Assembly: GCF_000307775.2 (NCBI RefSeq)
Contig: NZ_KK020675.1
Location: 623,281-687,280 of the forward strand
Reading direction: 5' to 3'
DNA from: Stutzerimonas stutzeri KOS6
GTDB lineage: Bacteria > Pseudomonadota > Gammaproteobacteria > Pseudomonadales > Pseudomonadaceae
DNA length: 64,000 nt
In this document: in pieces, positions 1 through 9,128 of the stretch
How positions within the stretch are numbered: position 1 is the stretch's first letter
Layout of the letters: each line of letters opens with the position of its first letter
Notes under the pieces: model-generated
Database searches by the model: none
Seen by the model: the letters and a program-made list of their open reading frames with translations, nothing else
Told to the model about the DNA's origin: nothing
Position numbers and translations under genes: made by a program

Positions 1-21
1 AATCCACTGCGGAGGAATTAC

Positions 22-45
22 CGGTGGGCTAAAGCCCACCCTACG
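22..45. repeat. REP-type palindrome
   Basis: A short imperfect palindrome, ggtgggct followed by aaagcccacc and ctacg. The same motif recurs near 6290-6354 and, in a related form, at 61655-61686, so it belongs to a dispersed REP family. It lies just downstream of the hydrolase gene that ends at 88 on the minus strand. Confidence 0.7.
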
Positions 46-87
46 TGACTGCCCTGAGCAGAAGAAGCCGAGCGCGGCTGACAGGCC

Positions 88-1101
88 TCAGCGCCGCGCC
101 TTCAAGCCGTCGAGCAAGGCCCGGTGAAACTCATCCGGCGCCTCGACCTGGGGTGAATGCCCCAGATCGGGGAAGGCCACCAGCCTGGCGTCGGGAATCA
201 TTGCGGCAGCCCGGCGACCCAGCTCGGGGTAATTGCCCAGGCGCTTGGCGACATCCTCCGGCGCACGGTTGGCGCCCGGCGCGGTGCGATCCAGCCCGCC
301 GATCAGCAGCAGAGTCGGCGCCTCGATTCGCGAAAACTCGTGAATGACCGGCTGCGTGAAGACCATTTCCGAGGTCTGCGCCTGGTTCCAGGCGACCTGC
401 TCCTTGCCGTCTCCGGCGTACATCCCGGCGAGCATTTCCACCCAGCGGTCGTACTCCGGCTTCCAGTCGCCGTTGTAGTAGAACTTCTGCTGGTAGGCCT
501 TGATGCTGTCGAAATCGGTCTTGAGCTCCGACTGGTAGAGCTGATCGATGGGAGCGTACGGTACGCCTTCAGCCTGCCAGTCCTCCAGCCCGATCGGGTT
601 GACCAGCACCAGCCGCTCGACCCGCTGCGGGTAGTTCAGCGCCAGCCGCGCCGCCAGCATGCCGCCCATGGAATGGCCGATCAGGGTGACCCGCCCCATG
701 TTCTTCTGCTCCAGCAGCGCTTGAGTGTTGTGCGCCAATTGGGCAAAGCTGAACTGATAACCCTCGGGCTTGCTCGAGCTGCAGAAGCCGACCTGATCGG
801 GTGCGATGACGCGGTAACCGGCCTTGCTGAGCACCTCGATGGTGCGCTCCCAGGTCGCGCCACAGAAGTTCTTGCCATGCAGCAACAGCGCCGTGCGGCC
901 GTTCGCCTTGCCCTGCGGCTCGACGTCCATGAAGGCCATTTGCAACGCCTTGCCCTGGGACTCGAAACGGTAGTGCTCAAGTGGATGCGGATAGCTGAAG
1001 CCTTCCAGCTGCGGGCCGTAGGCCGTTCGGCTTTCGGCCGGCAGCGGCAGGCTCAGGGTTAGACCGGCGGCAAGCGCCAGGGCGGACACGGCTGTTTTCA
1101 C
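88..1101 (-). CDS. Secreted alpha/beta-fold hydrolase
   Basis: A 337-residue serine hydrolase of the alpha/beta fold with an N-terminal signal peptide (hydrophobic residues about 4-20, cleavage probably after LPAES or LPLPA), so it should act in the periplasm. The nucleophile elbow GHSMGG places the catalytic Ser at about 144, with an oxyanion HG near 75, Asp at about 271 (GGLD) and His at about 315 (DLGHS). I chose the GTG start at 1101 because it has an AGAGGA ribosome site about eight bases upstream and begins the signal peptide; the open frame itself runs further upstream inside the chemoreceptor gene. Substrate is unknown; epoxide hydrolase, esterase or haloperoxidase-like activities are all possible. 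Confidence 0.88.
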   Translation of the reverse strand: MKTAVSALALAAGLTLSLPLPAESRTAYGPQLEGFSYPHPLEHYRFESQGKALQMAFMDVEPQGKANGRTALLLHGKNFCGATWERTIEVLSKAGYRVIAPDQVGFCSSSKPEGYQFSFAQLAHNTQALLEQKNMGRVTLIGHSMGGMLAARLALNYPQRVERLVLVNPIGLEDWQAEGVPYAPIDQLYQSELKTDFDSIKAYQQKFYYNGDWKPEYDRWVEMLAGMYAGDGKEQVAWNQAQTSEMVFTQPVIHEFSRIEAPTLLLIGGLDRTAPGANRAPEDVAKRLGNYPELGRRAAAMIPDARLVAFPDLGHSPQVEAPDEFHRALLDGLKARR

Positions 1102-1226
1102 GCGCGATTCCTCTTGTCGGTACGGATCGGGGAAACCCGTACATAGGAATGCATCCGTCCAGCCAGGTTCGCGGCCGGATTGCGACATTGCATGTCCCGA
1201 CCGCCTCAGCCTGCGGTCGCGCCGCC

Positions 1227-2846
1227 TCAGAGGCGAAAGCGTCCGACCAGTTGGTTGAGCTGAGTCGCCAGACGCGCCAGTTCGTCGCTGGCCGCCAAGG
1301 TCTGCTGCGCGCCGCTGGCGCTCTGCTCGGAAATATCGCGGATGGTCACCAGGTTGCGATCCACTTCCCGGGCGACCTGGGCCTGTTCTTCGGCGGCACT
1401 GGCGATGACCAGATTCATCTCGTTGATCTGTCCGACCCGCTCGGCAATCAGCCCCAGCGCCTGATCCGCCTCGTCCGCCATGCTCTGGCTGCGCGAGGCG
1501 AATTCGCTGCTCTGCTGCATGTCGCGCACCGACTGCTCGGTAGCACTCTGGATCGCCCCGATCATCCGCTCGATCTCCTGGGTCGAACTCTGGGTACGCT
1601 GCGCCAGGCCGCGTACCTCGTCGGCGACCACCGCAAAACCGCGTCCGGCCTCCCCGGCGCGGGCGGCCTCGATGGCGGCATTGAGCGCCAGCAGATTGGT
1701 CTGCTCGGCGATCGCCCGAATCACGTCGATCACCTTGCCGATGCCCGCAGCCTCCTCGGCCAGCCGGGTCACGGTGCCGGCGCTCTGCTGCAGCCGTTCG
1801 CTCAACTGGTCGATGGTCTGGCGCGTGGCGGTAACCTGCCGGCGGCCGTCGTCGGCAACCGTCTCGGCATCGCGCGACGCATCGGAGGTACGGTTGGCGT
1901 TGCCCGCCACCTCGTCCACGGCAGCCGACATTTCGGTGACCGCCGTGGCCGCCATCTGCACTTCTTCGTTCTGCTGATGGATGCCTTGGGCGGTGTGCTG
2001 GGTAACCGTGTGCAGCTCCTCGGCGGCCGACGCCAGGCGCGTGGCCGAGCCCTGGATGTCCTGCAGTGTATCGCGCAGGTTGCGCTGCATCTGCCGGATC
2101 GACTGCTGCACCTCGGTGATCTCGTCCCGTCCGCGGCATTCGATGATGCGGCTGAGGTCGCCAGCAGCCACCGATGCAGCCGCCTGTTTCAGCTCCTCCA
2201 GCGGCCGGCTGATGCTGCGCAGCATGACCATCGCGAACAGTCCGCCGCCCACCAGCAGCGCCGCCAGCAGGCCGAGATTCAGTATGCGATTGCGCTGGTA
2301 GAGCGCCTGCGCCTGGTCGTATTCGGCCTTGGCCTCGCCCAGCTGCAGCTCGATCAGCTGGCTGAAGCCAGCCGACAGCGGATCGATCAGCGGGTACAGG
2401 TCGTTGATGACGAAGGCAGCCAGGCGTTTCTCGCTATGACGATCCAGCGTACGCTCCAGGCCATCCAGCGGACCATCGGCCTTGGCCATCAACCCCTCGA
2501 CATTCGCCGCGATCTGCCGCTCGCTGTCGGTCATGCTGGTGCCGGTGTAGGCGGCCCAGATGCGCCTAATCTCGGCCCGGGCTGCAATTACATCGTCACG
2601 CGCCTGGCCGTAGCTGAGCATGCCGCTACGCGCCTTGTGGGTGGCGTCGACGATGTTCACCGCGTACAGGTCGGCGATCAGCTTCAGATCGCGCAACGGC
2701 ACTACGCGATCCAGGTACACCGTGTTCAGGCCCGCAACGCTGCGCTGCTGGGCATACAGGCTGGTCACGCCGATGGCCACGCAGGCCGCCAGCATCGCGC
2801 CGACCAGAAGCAGAAGCCGGGTTCGGATAGTCAGTTGCTGCATCAT
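1227..2846 (-). CDS. Methyl-accepting chemotaxis protein (four-helix-bundle sensor)
   Basis: A 539-residue transmembrane chemoreceptor. Transmembrane segments lie at about 10-31 and 189-209 and enclose a periplasmic all-helical sensor of about 155 residues, typical of the four-helix-bundle type. A HAMP domain follows (about 210-265), then a cytoplasmic signalling domain with the conserved hairpin tip containing [19 protein letters not shown]. It should relay ligand binding to CheA/CheW. The start at 2846 (ATGATG) has AGGGAA upstream; the second ATG at 2843 is equally possible. No chemotaxis genes are adjacent, so it is an orphan receptor. The ligand cannot be told from the sequence. Confidence 0.93.
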   Translation of the reverse strand: MMQQLTIRTRLLLLVGAMLAACVAIGVTSLYAQQRSVAGLNTVYLDRVVPLRDLKLIADLYAVNIVDATHKARSGMLSYGQARDDVIAARAEIRRIWAAYTGTSMTDSERQIAANVEGLMAKADGPLDGLERTLDRHSEKRLAAFVINDLYPLIDPLSAGFSQLIELQLGEAKAEYDQAQALYQRNRILNLGLLAALLVGGGLFAMVMLRSISRPLEELKQAAASVAAGDLSRIIECRGRDEITEVQQSIRQMQRNLRDTLQDIQGSATRLASAAEELHTVTQHTAQGIHQQNEEVQMAATAVTEMSAAVDEVAGNANRTSDASRDAETVADDGRRQVTATRQTIDQLSERLQQSAGTVTRLAEEAAGIGKVIDVIRAIAEQTNLLALNAAIEAARAGEAGRGFAVVADEVRGLAQRTQSSTQEIERMIGAIQSATEQSVRDMQQSSEFASRSQSMADEADQALGLIAERVGQINEMNLVIASAAEEQAQVAREVDRNLVTIRDISEQSASGAQQTLAASDELARLATQLNQLVGRFRL

Positions 2847-3006
2847 TCGTATGTTCCCTATGACAGGCCGGATTCGAAGGTCGGCAGAGGGGTGACTGAA
2901 AAGGCGAATCGCTCGACGGCTTCGTCCGGCCGCCCGTTGCGGGTCCGTATCCAGCCAATCGAGATGAGTGAAGGGGCGCCTTGTTCTTGAATCCCCAGGG
3001 AGGGAG

Positions 3007-3048
3007 AAGCGCTTGTACAGCCGCACCGGATGGCACTGGCAAGCGCTT
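3007..3048. repeat. Inverted repeat between lipoprotein and chemoreceptor genes
   Basis: Arms aagcgcttg (3007-3015) and caagcgctt (3040-3048) are complementary across a 24-base loop. It lies downstream of the minus-strand lipoprotein gene and upstream of the chemoreceptor. There is no T-run, so it is a weak terminator candidate at best. Confidence 0.4.
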
Positions 3049-3101
3049 TCCTATCGGCCGGCGAGCCTGATTCTTGAATACGCTGCGCGCCGCGCTGGCG
3101 G

Positions 3102-3527
3102 TCAGGGCACCGCCGGCACGATGTCGAAGCCGATGCGATTGTCGCTGATGACGCGAAACTTCAGCGTCTGCCCAGCCTGCACCTGCGCCAGTTTCTCGCG
3201 ACGCAGGCTGAGCTTGCCGCACAGCGTGTCGTCCAGCGGGTCGGTGCCGATGCTGACGATACGCGCCCCGGCCGGGACCTGAAAACGCACCACCTCGCCG
3301 ACATGGATGCGCGCCGCCAGCTCACGATCGATCAGCACCGCGATGTAGCAGCCGCCGCCACGCAAGCCGAAATCCCGCGTCACCACCACCTCGCCGGCAT
3401 TCGCCAGCGGCTGCTGATAGGCCAGCACCCGCTCGGCCGGCACGGGTTCGATATCTTCCGCATCGGGTTGCCAGGAGGAACAGCCGGCCAGCGAAAGCAG
3501 TGCAGTGAAAGCGAGGGTCAGGCGCAT
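3102..3527 (-). CDS. Small lipoprotein, unknown function
   Basis: A 141-residue predicted lipoprotein: the N-terminus has a short charged start, a hydrophobic core and the lipobox LAGC with the lipidated Cys at about residue 15. The mature part is small and beta-rich in appearance, with three further cysteines: one in GLRGGGCYIAVLID, one in DTLCGK and the one in the lipobox. The start at 3527 has an excellent AAGGAG ribosome site. Similar small lipoproteins are widespread in Pseudomonas and are usually left unnamed. Function is unknown. Confidence 0.8.
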   Translation of the reverse strand: MRLTLAFTALLSLAGCSSWQPDAEDIEPVPAERVLAYQQPLANAGEVVVTRDFGLRGGGCYIAVLIDRELAARIHVGEVVRFQVPAGARIVSIGTDPLDDTLCGKLSLRREKLAQVQAGQTLKFRVISDNRIGFDIVPAVP

Positions 3528-3639
3528 GGAAACTCCTTGGCTGAGCATGAAATGGCGAACCGTGGCCGTCGAGCATGCCAGAGTGCCGAATGATTGCTAG
3601 AGTCTGACCACGTTTCATATCCATCACCGCAGGTAACAC

Positions 3640-4491
3640 GTGAACGACCCGGACGACAGCCAGCCGCGCTTCTGGCGCGATGCCGCCCTGCCCTTTATCG
3701 AAGCGCGAGCCGTCGCCGATGGCCGCAAGGTCTGCTATGCGCCGCACTGCCACGAGACCTTTTCCATCGGCGCGATCACGGCAGGCGCCAGCACCTACAT
3801 CAACGGTACGGCACGCCAGCGGATCGCCCAGGGTGCGGTGGTGATCATCAACCCGCAAACGGTGCATGCCTGCAACCCCATCGACGGCCAGCCCTGGTCG
3901 TACCTCATGTTCTATGTCGATACGCACTGGCTGGGCACGCTGCAGCATGAGCTGGGAGCCAACCGCGACGGCCGGTTCATCCCCTATGCGCCGATCCAGA
4001 GCGTCGAGCGGGGGTTGTTCAACGGCCTGGTCCGGCTGTACGCGACCTTGCTCGATCCGCAGACCGATACGCTGCAACGGCAAAGCGTGGCAGTCGAATA
4101 CTTCACGCGGCTGCAGCAGACACTCGCCCCGACTGACGCCACCCTCGGCGCCGAGCCGATCGAGCAGCTGCAACGCGCGGCCGCCTACATCGCCGAACAC
4201 TGCACCCAGGCGCTGCGTCTGGAGGACATCTGCCAAGCCGCCGGGCTTTCGCCGTCCTATCTGATCCGCACCTTCAAGCAGCACTACGGCATGACCCCGC
4301 ACGCCTATCTGCTCAACCGGCGCATCCAGCGCAGCCAGCACTGGCTACGCCAGGGTCATGACCTCGCGGAGGTGGCGCTGGCCGCAGGGTTTGCCGACCA
4401 GGCGCACTTCCAGCGCACCTTCAAGCGCCAGTTGGCGGCGACGCCCGGGCAGTACCGGGATCGTGTCGCGACAGGCTCAGCCCGCCACTAG
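3640..4491 (+). CDS. AraC-family transcriptional regulator
   Basis: A 283-residue regulator with an N-terminal cupin-like effector domain (about 20-160; HCHETFSIGAI near residues 38-48) and a C-terminal AraC double helix-turn-helix (about 180-275; LEDICQAAGLSPSYLIRTF and LAEVALAAGFADQAHFQRTF). It starts at GTG 3640, preceded by AGGT. Its last 15 bases overlap the end of the convergent LysE-type exporter gene. AraC regulators with this cupin head often control a neighbouring LysE-family exporter, so that pairing is likely here, but no operator was identified. Confidence 0.93.
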   Translation: MNDPDDSQPRFWRDAALPFIEARAVADGRKVCYAPHCHETFSIGAITAGASTYINGTARQRIAQGAVVIINPQTVHACNPIDGQPWSYLMFYVDTHWLGTLQHELGANRDGRFIPYAPIQSVERGLFNGLVRLYATLLDPQTDTLQRQSVAVEYFTRLQQTLAPTDATLGAEPIEQLQRAAAYIAEHCTQALRLEDICQAAGLSPSYLIRTFKQHYGMTPHAYLLNRRIQRSQHWLRQGHDLAEVALAAGFADQAHFQRTFKRQLAATPGQYRDRVATGSARH

Positions 4492-5064
4492 ATAGAACGC
4501 GCTACCCGCCAACAGCAACGCCATCGTTCGATTCAGCCAACGCACCCGCGCTGGCTCCTGCAGATAGCGACTGAGAAAGACGCCCGCGACGACCCAGCAG
4601 GCGATCGCCCCATAACAGATGACGAAATACAGACCGGCAAACAGCCAGACGCGCAGGACATCGCCATTCGCCGCGAACAGCCCCATGCCCGCCACGGAGG
4701 CCAGCCAGGCCTTCGGATTGAGCCATTGCATCAGCGCGCCGTTGAGCAGCGATGGGCCATTGCCGGCCGCTGCAGGTCCCAGGCGGCCGTCATCGGTCGC
4801 CAGCCGCCAGGCCATGTAGAGCAGGAAGGCCACACCGCCCCACTGGATACCACGCAGCAGAACCGGCGCGCGCTCGATCAGTTGGTAAAGCCCAAGGCCG
4901 ATCAGCAGCAGCAAGAGGGTGAAACCGACCGTTGCACCGGTGATGTGCCGGGCACTGGCGCGAAAGCCGAAACGGGCGCCACAGTTCAGCGCCACCAGGT
5001 TGACCGGGCCGGGGGTGATCGACGAGGCCAGGGCGAACGCGGACATCGAGAGGTAGGGATCCAT
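4477..5064 (-). CDS. LysE/RhtB-family amino-acid or metabolite exporter
   Basis: A 195-residue inner-membrane protein with about six hydrophobic segments and the family N-terminal signature ITPGPVNLVALNCGARFGF (about residues 16-34). LysE/RhtB proteins export amino acids or related compounds by proton exchange. The gene is convergent with, and overlaps by 15 bases, the AraC regulator gene, which probably regulates it. The length matches the family norm. Substrate cannot be assigned. Confidence 0.92.
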   Translation of the reverse strand: MDPYLSMSAFALASSITPGPVNLVALNCGARFGFRASARHITGATVGFTLLLLLIGLGLYQLIERAPVLLRGIQWGGVAFLLYMAWRLATDDGRLGPAAAGNGPSLLNGALMQWLNPKAWLASVAGMGLFAANGDVLRVWLFAGLYFVICYGAIACWVVAGVFLSRYLQEPARVRWLNRTMALLLAGSAFYLVAG

Positions 5065-5147
5065 GAGAACTCTGCTTGCCAGTGAAAGATGGCGAGCAGG
5101 CTACGGGTCTGCCAGGCTGCGTTATTGAAGGAAATTGCCCTCGCTCG

Positions 5148-5357
5148 CTACAGGTGATGGCTTCCCGGATAGGGACGCGCCTCCTCCAGTTCGCCATCAC
5201 GGCCGAATACTTCCACCGAGGCGGCACGGCCGTCCATGTAGGCATCCAGCGCGCTATACATCTCGTCCTTGGTGAGCGTGCGCAACACGGTTTTCTGGGT
5301 CTGCTGGTCTTCCAGTTCCCAACCCACGGCGGTGGGCCTGACTTGGTAGATGTTCAT
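5148..5357 (-). CDS. Small DUF2188-like protein
   Basis: A 69-residue soluble protein beginning MNIYQVRPTAVGWELED. The pattern of a short strand, a GW turn and a TKDEM helix with a later VFGRDG resembles DUF2188-type proteins. The ATG at 5357 has GGAAT upstream. It lies 37 bases after the next small acidic protein gene on the same strand and is probably cotranscribed with it. Function unknown. Confidence 0.6.
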   Translation of the reverse strand: MNIYQVRPTAVGWELEDQQTQKTVLRTLTKDEMYSALDAYMDGRAASVEVFGRDGELEEARPYPGSHHL

Positions 5358-5394
5358 GCTGATTCCTCTGGGGCAGCGATTGCTGGGTGGCGGG

Positions 5395-5583
5395 TCAGCT
5401 CGGCTCGTCGGAGCCGTCTTCCCCTTGGATATCCGGATCGTCCGGCAGCGTTTCAGGCTCGTCAGGATCGTCCTGCGGCGAGGGCGGGTCGTCGTAATCC
5501 GGATCTTCGCCGGCATTCTTTTCGCCGCCATCGGTCATCGTCACGTCAGGCTCGTCGCCTGCCTGCTGGTCATCTGCTTTCAT
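5395..5583 (-). CDS. Small highly acidic protein, unknown
   Basis: A 62-residue protein composed mostly of Asp, Glu, Pro and Gly (for example DPDYDDPPSPQDDPDEPE), probably disordered. The ATG at 5583 follows a GAGG ribosome site. It precedes the DUF2188-like gene by 37 bases on the same strand. I do not recognise a family, and the low-complexity composition makes it a less certain gene than its neighbours. Confidence 0.55.
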   Translation of the reverse strand: MKADDQQAGDEPDVTMTDGGEKNAGEDPDYDDPPSPQDDPDEPETLPDDPDIQGEDGSDEPS

Positions 5584-5819
5584 GCTTGCCTCGGCTGTCG
5601 CGGGTGAGTGACTGATACCGATTGGAGGGGACAAACCACGCCGCGTTCGAAGCGCGGGGCACCGGTGGTCCGAAGATTGCCCCGGCGCCCTGGCCGCGCC
5701 GACGGAATGCACCATTGGCCGCCTCGCTCGTTTCGGCCGGCGCGGCTACGCAACCGATTGCACTGCCCGGGCGGCTCCACCACACTGGCCCCTCACACCC
5801 AACCGCAGTCGGAGATTCC

Positions 5820-6218
5820 ATGCAGACACTCACCCCACAATCCCGCGCGGCCATTCTCGAAAACCCGGACGCTCTGGAATGCACCCTGTACCGCCCCGAC
5901 GAATACGACGCGGAAGCGGAAGAGCAGGATCTTGGAGACGCGCGCATCGTCATTGTCGGCCCCTTCGAGGCCCCGGCCGAATGGGATGCCAAGGACCGTG
6001 ACGACTACTTCGACGGCACCGCACCGGAAGCCTTCGTCACCGCCCGCATCGCCTGCCAGGCGGCGCCGGATTCCGGCGTCTACTTCACGGCCGTGCCGGG
6101 CGACTACGCCGCCGTCACGGAAGGTCCGGGCAAGGTGTCGATGTTCTATGTCTGGGACTGCCTGAACGATGCCGAAGGCCAGTACGTGCTGATCCGCGAG
6201 GAAGAGGACGAAGTCTGA
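5820..6218 (+). CDS. Conserved hypothetical protein, acidic
   Basis: A 132-residue soluble, acidic protein starting MQTLTPQSRAAIL and ending EEEDEV. The ATG at 5820 has GGAG seven bases upstream; the frame extends further back but has no better start. No motif of known function is visible. It is flanked downstream by a REP cluster and is transcribed away from the divergent small acidic-protein operon. Confidence 0.7.
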   Translation: MQTLTPQSRAAILENPDALECTLYRPDEYDAEAEEQDLGDARIVIVGPFEAPAEWDAKDRDDYFDGTAPEAFVTARIACQAAPDSGVYFTAVPGDYAAVTEGPGKVSMFYVWDCLNDAEGQYVLIREEEDEV

Positions 6219-6245
6219 TCCACCGCCGGCGATTCACCGGGCGAG

Positions 6246-6354
6246 CCGGTGGATGCAAAGCGGCTTCCACCCTACGGCTTCATGACTGGCCGTAGGGTGG
6301 GCCTCGGCCCACCAAGGGTCACAACGCCAACGGTGGGCTGAAGCCCACCCTGCA
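6246..6354. repeat. Cluster of three REP palindromes
   Basis: Three palindromes follow one another: ggtggatgcaaagcggcttcc with caccctacgg (about 6248-6277), ccgtagggtgggcctcggcc with cacc (about 6290-6314), and cggtgggctgaagcccaccc (6331-6350). The middle one is inverted relative to the others, a BIME-like arrangement. It sits between two plus-strand genes and may stabilise or terminate the upstream transcript. Confidence 0.75.
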
Positions 6355-6447
6355 GCGCTTTGATGCAAGCGCTGACCTCATGGCCTTGCTTCGCTGTCTA
6401 TCCCCGTAGAACACTCCATTCGCTCTCCATCGACGACGAGGACCTGC

Positions 6448-7713
6448 ATGCGATCCTTGATCAGCGCCTGGCAGTCACCGGTTTCGCGAATGAAGCTGGT
6501 CGCCGGCCTCCTGTTGCTACTGGCCGCCCTGCTCTACATCGTGGCGACGCGCTACGAAGCCAGCCATCCGGCGTGGGGCTATGTCGCCTCCTTCGCCGAA
6601 GCCGCCATGGTCGGCGCGATCGCCGACTGGTTCGCCGTCACCGCCCTGTTCCGCCACCCGCTCGGATTGCCGATTCCGCATACGGCGATCATCCCGCGCA
6701 GCAAGGCGCGTATTGGCCGGAACCTGTCGAGCTTCATCACCACCCATTTCCTCGCCACGCCGCTGGTGCTGGCCAGGCTGCAGGAGCTGGACATCGCCTC
6801 GCGCCTGGCCGGCTGGCTGCGCCATCCGAGCAATGCCGAAGCGGTCGGTCGCCAGCTCACCGGCGTCGCCCGCTTCGGCATCGCCGCGCTGCATGACCCG
6901 CGAGTGCGCGCCTTCGCCGAGGCCAGGGTGATCGACCGCTTGCGCAAGTTCGACCTCGCCCCGCCGCTGGCTCAGGCGCTGCGCGTGCTGACCGACCAGG
7001 GCCGGCATCAGGCGATGCTCGACGAACTGCTGCTGCGGCTCGACTCGATCATGCAGGACGAGCAGACCCGCGTGCTGGTCGCCGATGCCATCAGCCGGGA
7101 AATCCGCACCCTGCGCTACCTGGGACTGAGCCGGCCGGTCAGTGGCTGGTCGGCGAGCAAGTTCGTCGACGGCCTGTCCGCACTGATCGCCGAGATCGCC
7201 GCCGACCCCGAGCATCTGATCCGCCAGCGCTTCGACGAGCACGTCAGTGAATACATCGAGCGCCTGGAGCAGGACCCGCATTACGCCCTGGAGGTCGGGC
7301 GCATCCTCGCGCAGCTGCTGGAGCACCCGGCCACCAGCGCCTATTTCGGCAATCTCTGGCAGGAACTGACGGCCTGGCTGGAGAACGATCTGGCCAGCGA
7401 CGACTCACGCATCGGCCGGCGCATCGTCAGCCTCTGCCGCGGCCTCGGCGATGGCCTGGCCGCGGACGTGTCGATGCGCAACTGGATCAACGAGCAGTTA
7501 CTGGCCGCCGTTCCCGGCCTGCTGGAGCGTTACCGCGGGCAGATCGGCGCCTATATCGCGCAGCGAGTGGAAAACTGGGAAAGCCGCGAGCTGGTCGAGC
7601 AACTGGAGCAGAGCGTCGGCAAGGACCTGCAATATATCCGCATCAACGGCACCCTGGTCGGTGGGCTGGTCGGCCTCGCGCTGCATGCACTGACGCAACT
7701 GGCGGCGGGCTGA
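6448..7713 (+). CDS. DUF445 family membrane protein
   Basis: A 421-residue protein of the DUF445 (YjiN-like) family. It has one N-terminal transmembrane segment (about 15-33), followed by the family motif VGAIADWFAVTALFRHPLGLPIPHTAI (given in part: AIADWFAVTALF at about 54-65) and RIGRNLSSFI, a long helical body, and a second hydrophobic segment at the C-terminus (LVGGLVGLALHAL). The family is widespread and of unknown biochemical role. The next gene is convergent, only seven bases away. Confidence 0.9.
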   Translation: MRSLISAWQSPVSRMKLVAGLLLLLAALLYIVATRYEASHPAWGYVASFAEAAMVGAIADWFAVTALFRHPLGLPIPHTAIIPRSKARIGRNLSSFITTHFLATPLVLARLQELDIASRLAGWLRHPSNAEAVGRQLTGVARFGIAALHDPRVRAFAEARVIDRLRKFDLAPPLAQALRVLTDQGRHQAMLDELLLRLDSIMQDEQTRVLVADAISREIRTLRYLGLSRPVSGWSASKFVDGLSALIAEIAADPEHLIRQRFDEHVSEYIERLEQDPHYALEVGRILAQLLEHPATSAYFGNLWQELTAWLENDLASDDSRIGRRIVSLCRGLGDGLAADVSMRNWINEQLLAAVPGLLERYRGQIGAYIAQRVENWESRELVEQLEQSVGKDLQYIRINGTLVGGLVGLALHALTQLAAG

Positions 7714-7720
7714 GAACGCC

Positions 7721-8374
7721 TCAGGCGCCGCGCAATCGCGCGCTGATCCGGCTGGCGTTGGCCGGCCCGGCGAGCGGCTCGTCGCCACGCAGCGTGGCCG
7801 GCCTGCCGCCCAGGTACCACAGGCGGTTGGCCAGATCGTCGGCATCGCGCGGGTCGTGGGTCACGCAGATCATCGCCATCCTGGGGTGGCGATCGAGCAG
7901 GCGCGCGATCAGTCCGCGCAGCTCGCCGGCGCGCTCGGCATCCAGCGACGCGAAGGGTTCGTCCAGCAGCAGCAGTTCGGGCTCGATCGCCAGGCTGCGG
8001 GCCAGCGCCGCGCGGCGGGCCATGCCCAGCGAGAGTTGATCCGGCAGGCAGTCGCCCGCATCGCCCAGGCCGACCTCGGCCAACAGCCGCTCGCTGTCCG
8101 CTGCACTGGCACCGACCAGCGCCAGGTTCTGTCGCAACGTACGCCAGGGCAGCAGCCGATGCTCCTGAAACAGATAGCCGACCCGCAGCCCGGCACGTCG
8201 CTGCAGCATGGGGCTCAGGCGCGGATCGAGCCCGGCAATGGCATTGAGCAGCGTGGTCTTGCCGACGCCGGAAGGGCCCAGCAGGCAGATGCGATCACCC
8301 GCGCGCACCTGCGCCTCGATCACCCCCAGCACCGGATGGCCGGCGGTGGGTCCGTTCAGTTGCAGTTCAAGCAT
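7721..8374 (-). CDS. ABC transporter ATP-binding protein (nitrate/sulfonate type)
   Basis: A 217-residue ATPase that powers the adjacent permease. Walker A GPSGVGKTT is at about 33-41, the Q-loop near FQEHRLLPW, and Walker B LLLLDEP precedes a D-loop SLDAE. The signature reads LSLGMARR instead of the usual LSGGQ form, as in several degenerate NrtD/SsuB relatives. The start at 8374 is inside the permease 3-prime end (8-base overlap). It is the last gene of a minus-strand operon running substrate-binding protein, permease, ATPase. Confidence 0.9.
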   Translation of the reverse strand: MLELQLNGPTAGHPVLGVIEAQVRAGDRICLLGPSGVGKTTLLNAIAGLDPRLSPMLQRRAGLRVGYLFQEHRLLPWRTLRQNLALVGASAADSERLLAEVGLGDAGDCLPDQLSLGMARRAALARSLAIEPELLLLDEPFASLDAERAGELRGLIARLLDRHPRMAMICVTHDPRDADDLANRLWYLGGRPATLRGDEPLAGPANASRISARLRGA

Positions 8375-9128
8375 GGCGCACACCTGCTTCGCGCCAGTAG
8401 GACGCACGTCGCTCCAATGGCTGCAGCAGCGCCAGTTCGATCAGCTGGACCACGGCGATGAAGGCCAGGCTGTAGGCGAGGATGCTTGCCACGTCGAACA
8501 CCTGGAAGGCCATGTGCAGCTGGAAGCCGATGCCATCCGAGCGCCCGAGCAGTTCGACCACCAGCACGATCTTCCAGATCAGCGCCAGCCCGCCACGGGT
8601 TGCCGCCATCAGGTAGGGAAACAGCTGTGGCAACCAGACATCGGCAACCCGCTGCCAGCGAGTGAAGCCATAGACCCGGGCCATTTGCTCCAGCTTGGGA
8701 TCGAGGCTGCGCGCGCCCTCGCGCACGGTGACCGCCACGTTGGGCACCTTGTTGATGACCACCGCCAGCACCGCCGCGGCCTCGACCAGGCCGAACCAGA
8801 CGTAGAGCAGGATAATGGTGACCAGCGCCGGCAGGTTGAGAAACAGTACCAGCAAGGGGTCGAGCAGCGCGTTGGCCAGCCGTGAACGGCCCATCCATGT
8901 GCCAAGCAGCGTGCCCAGCGTCATGGCCAGGAGGAAAGCGATCAGCACGCGGCGCAGCGTCACCAGCAGGTGTTCGGGCAGCACGCCGCTCTGCACGGCC
9001 TGCCAGAAGGTCGCCAGCACCGTGGCCGGGCTCGGTAGCAGCGGTGTCTGCAGCGCCAGCGCGATCACCGCCCAGAGCGCCAGCAACAGCGGCAGGGCGA
9101 TCCAGCAGGCCCAGCGCGAGCCGTTCAT
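8367..9128 (-). CDS. ABC transporter permease (SsuC/NrtB type)
   Basis: A 253-residue inner-membrane permease with six predicted transmembrane segments and the EAA-type loop around ARVYGFTRWQRVADVWLPQLF. It belongs to the binding-protein-dependent permeases used for nitrate, taurine, sulfonates or thiamin precursors. Its start codon overlaps the stop of the binding-protein gene (ATGA at 9125-9128), and its end overlaps the ATPase start, showing tight translational coupling. Confidence 0.92.
   Translation of the reverse strand: MNGSRWACWIALPLLLALWAVIALALQTPLLPSPATVLATFWQAVQSGVLPEHLLVTLRRVLIAFLLAMTLGTLLGTWMGRSRLANALLDPLLVLFLNLPALVTIILLYVWFGLVEAAAVLAVVINKVPNVAVTVREGARSLDPKLEQMARVYGFTRWQRVADVWLPQLFPYLMAATRGGLALIWKIVLVVELLGRSDGIGFQLHMAFQVFDVASILAYSLAFIAVVQLIELALLQPLERRASYWREAGVRHA

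Noticed and set aside
1101..2139. Fusion of the hydrolase gene with an upstream extension
   Set aside because: The extension runs inside the chemoreceptor coding region, and the GTG at 1101 with its ribosome site starts a clear signal peptide.
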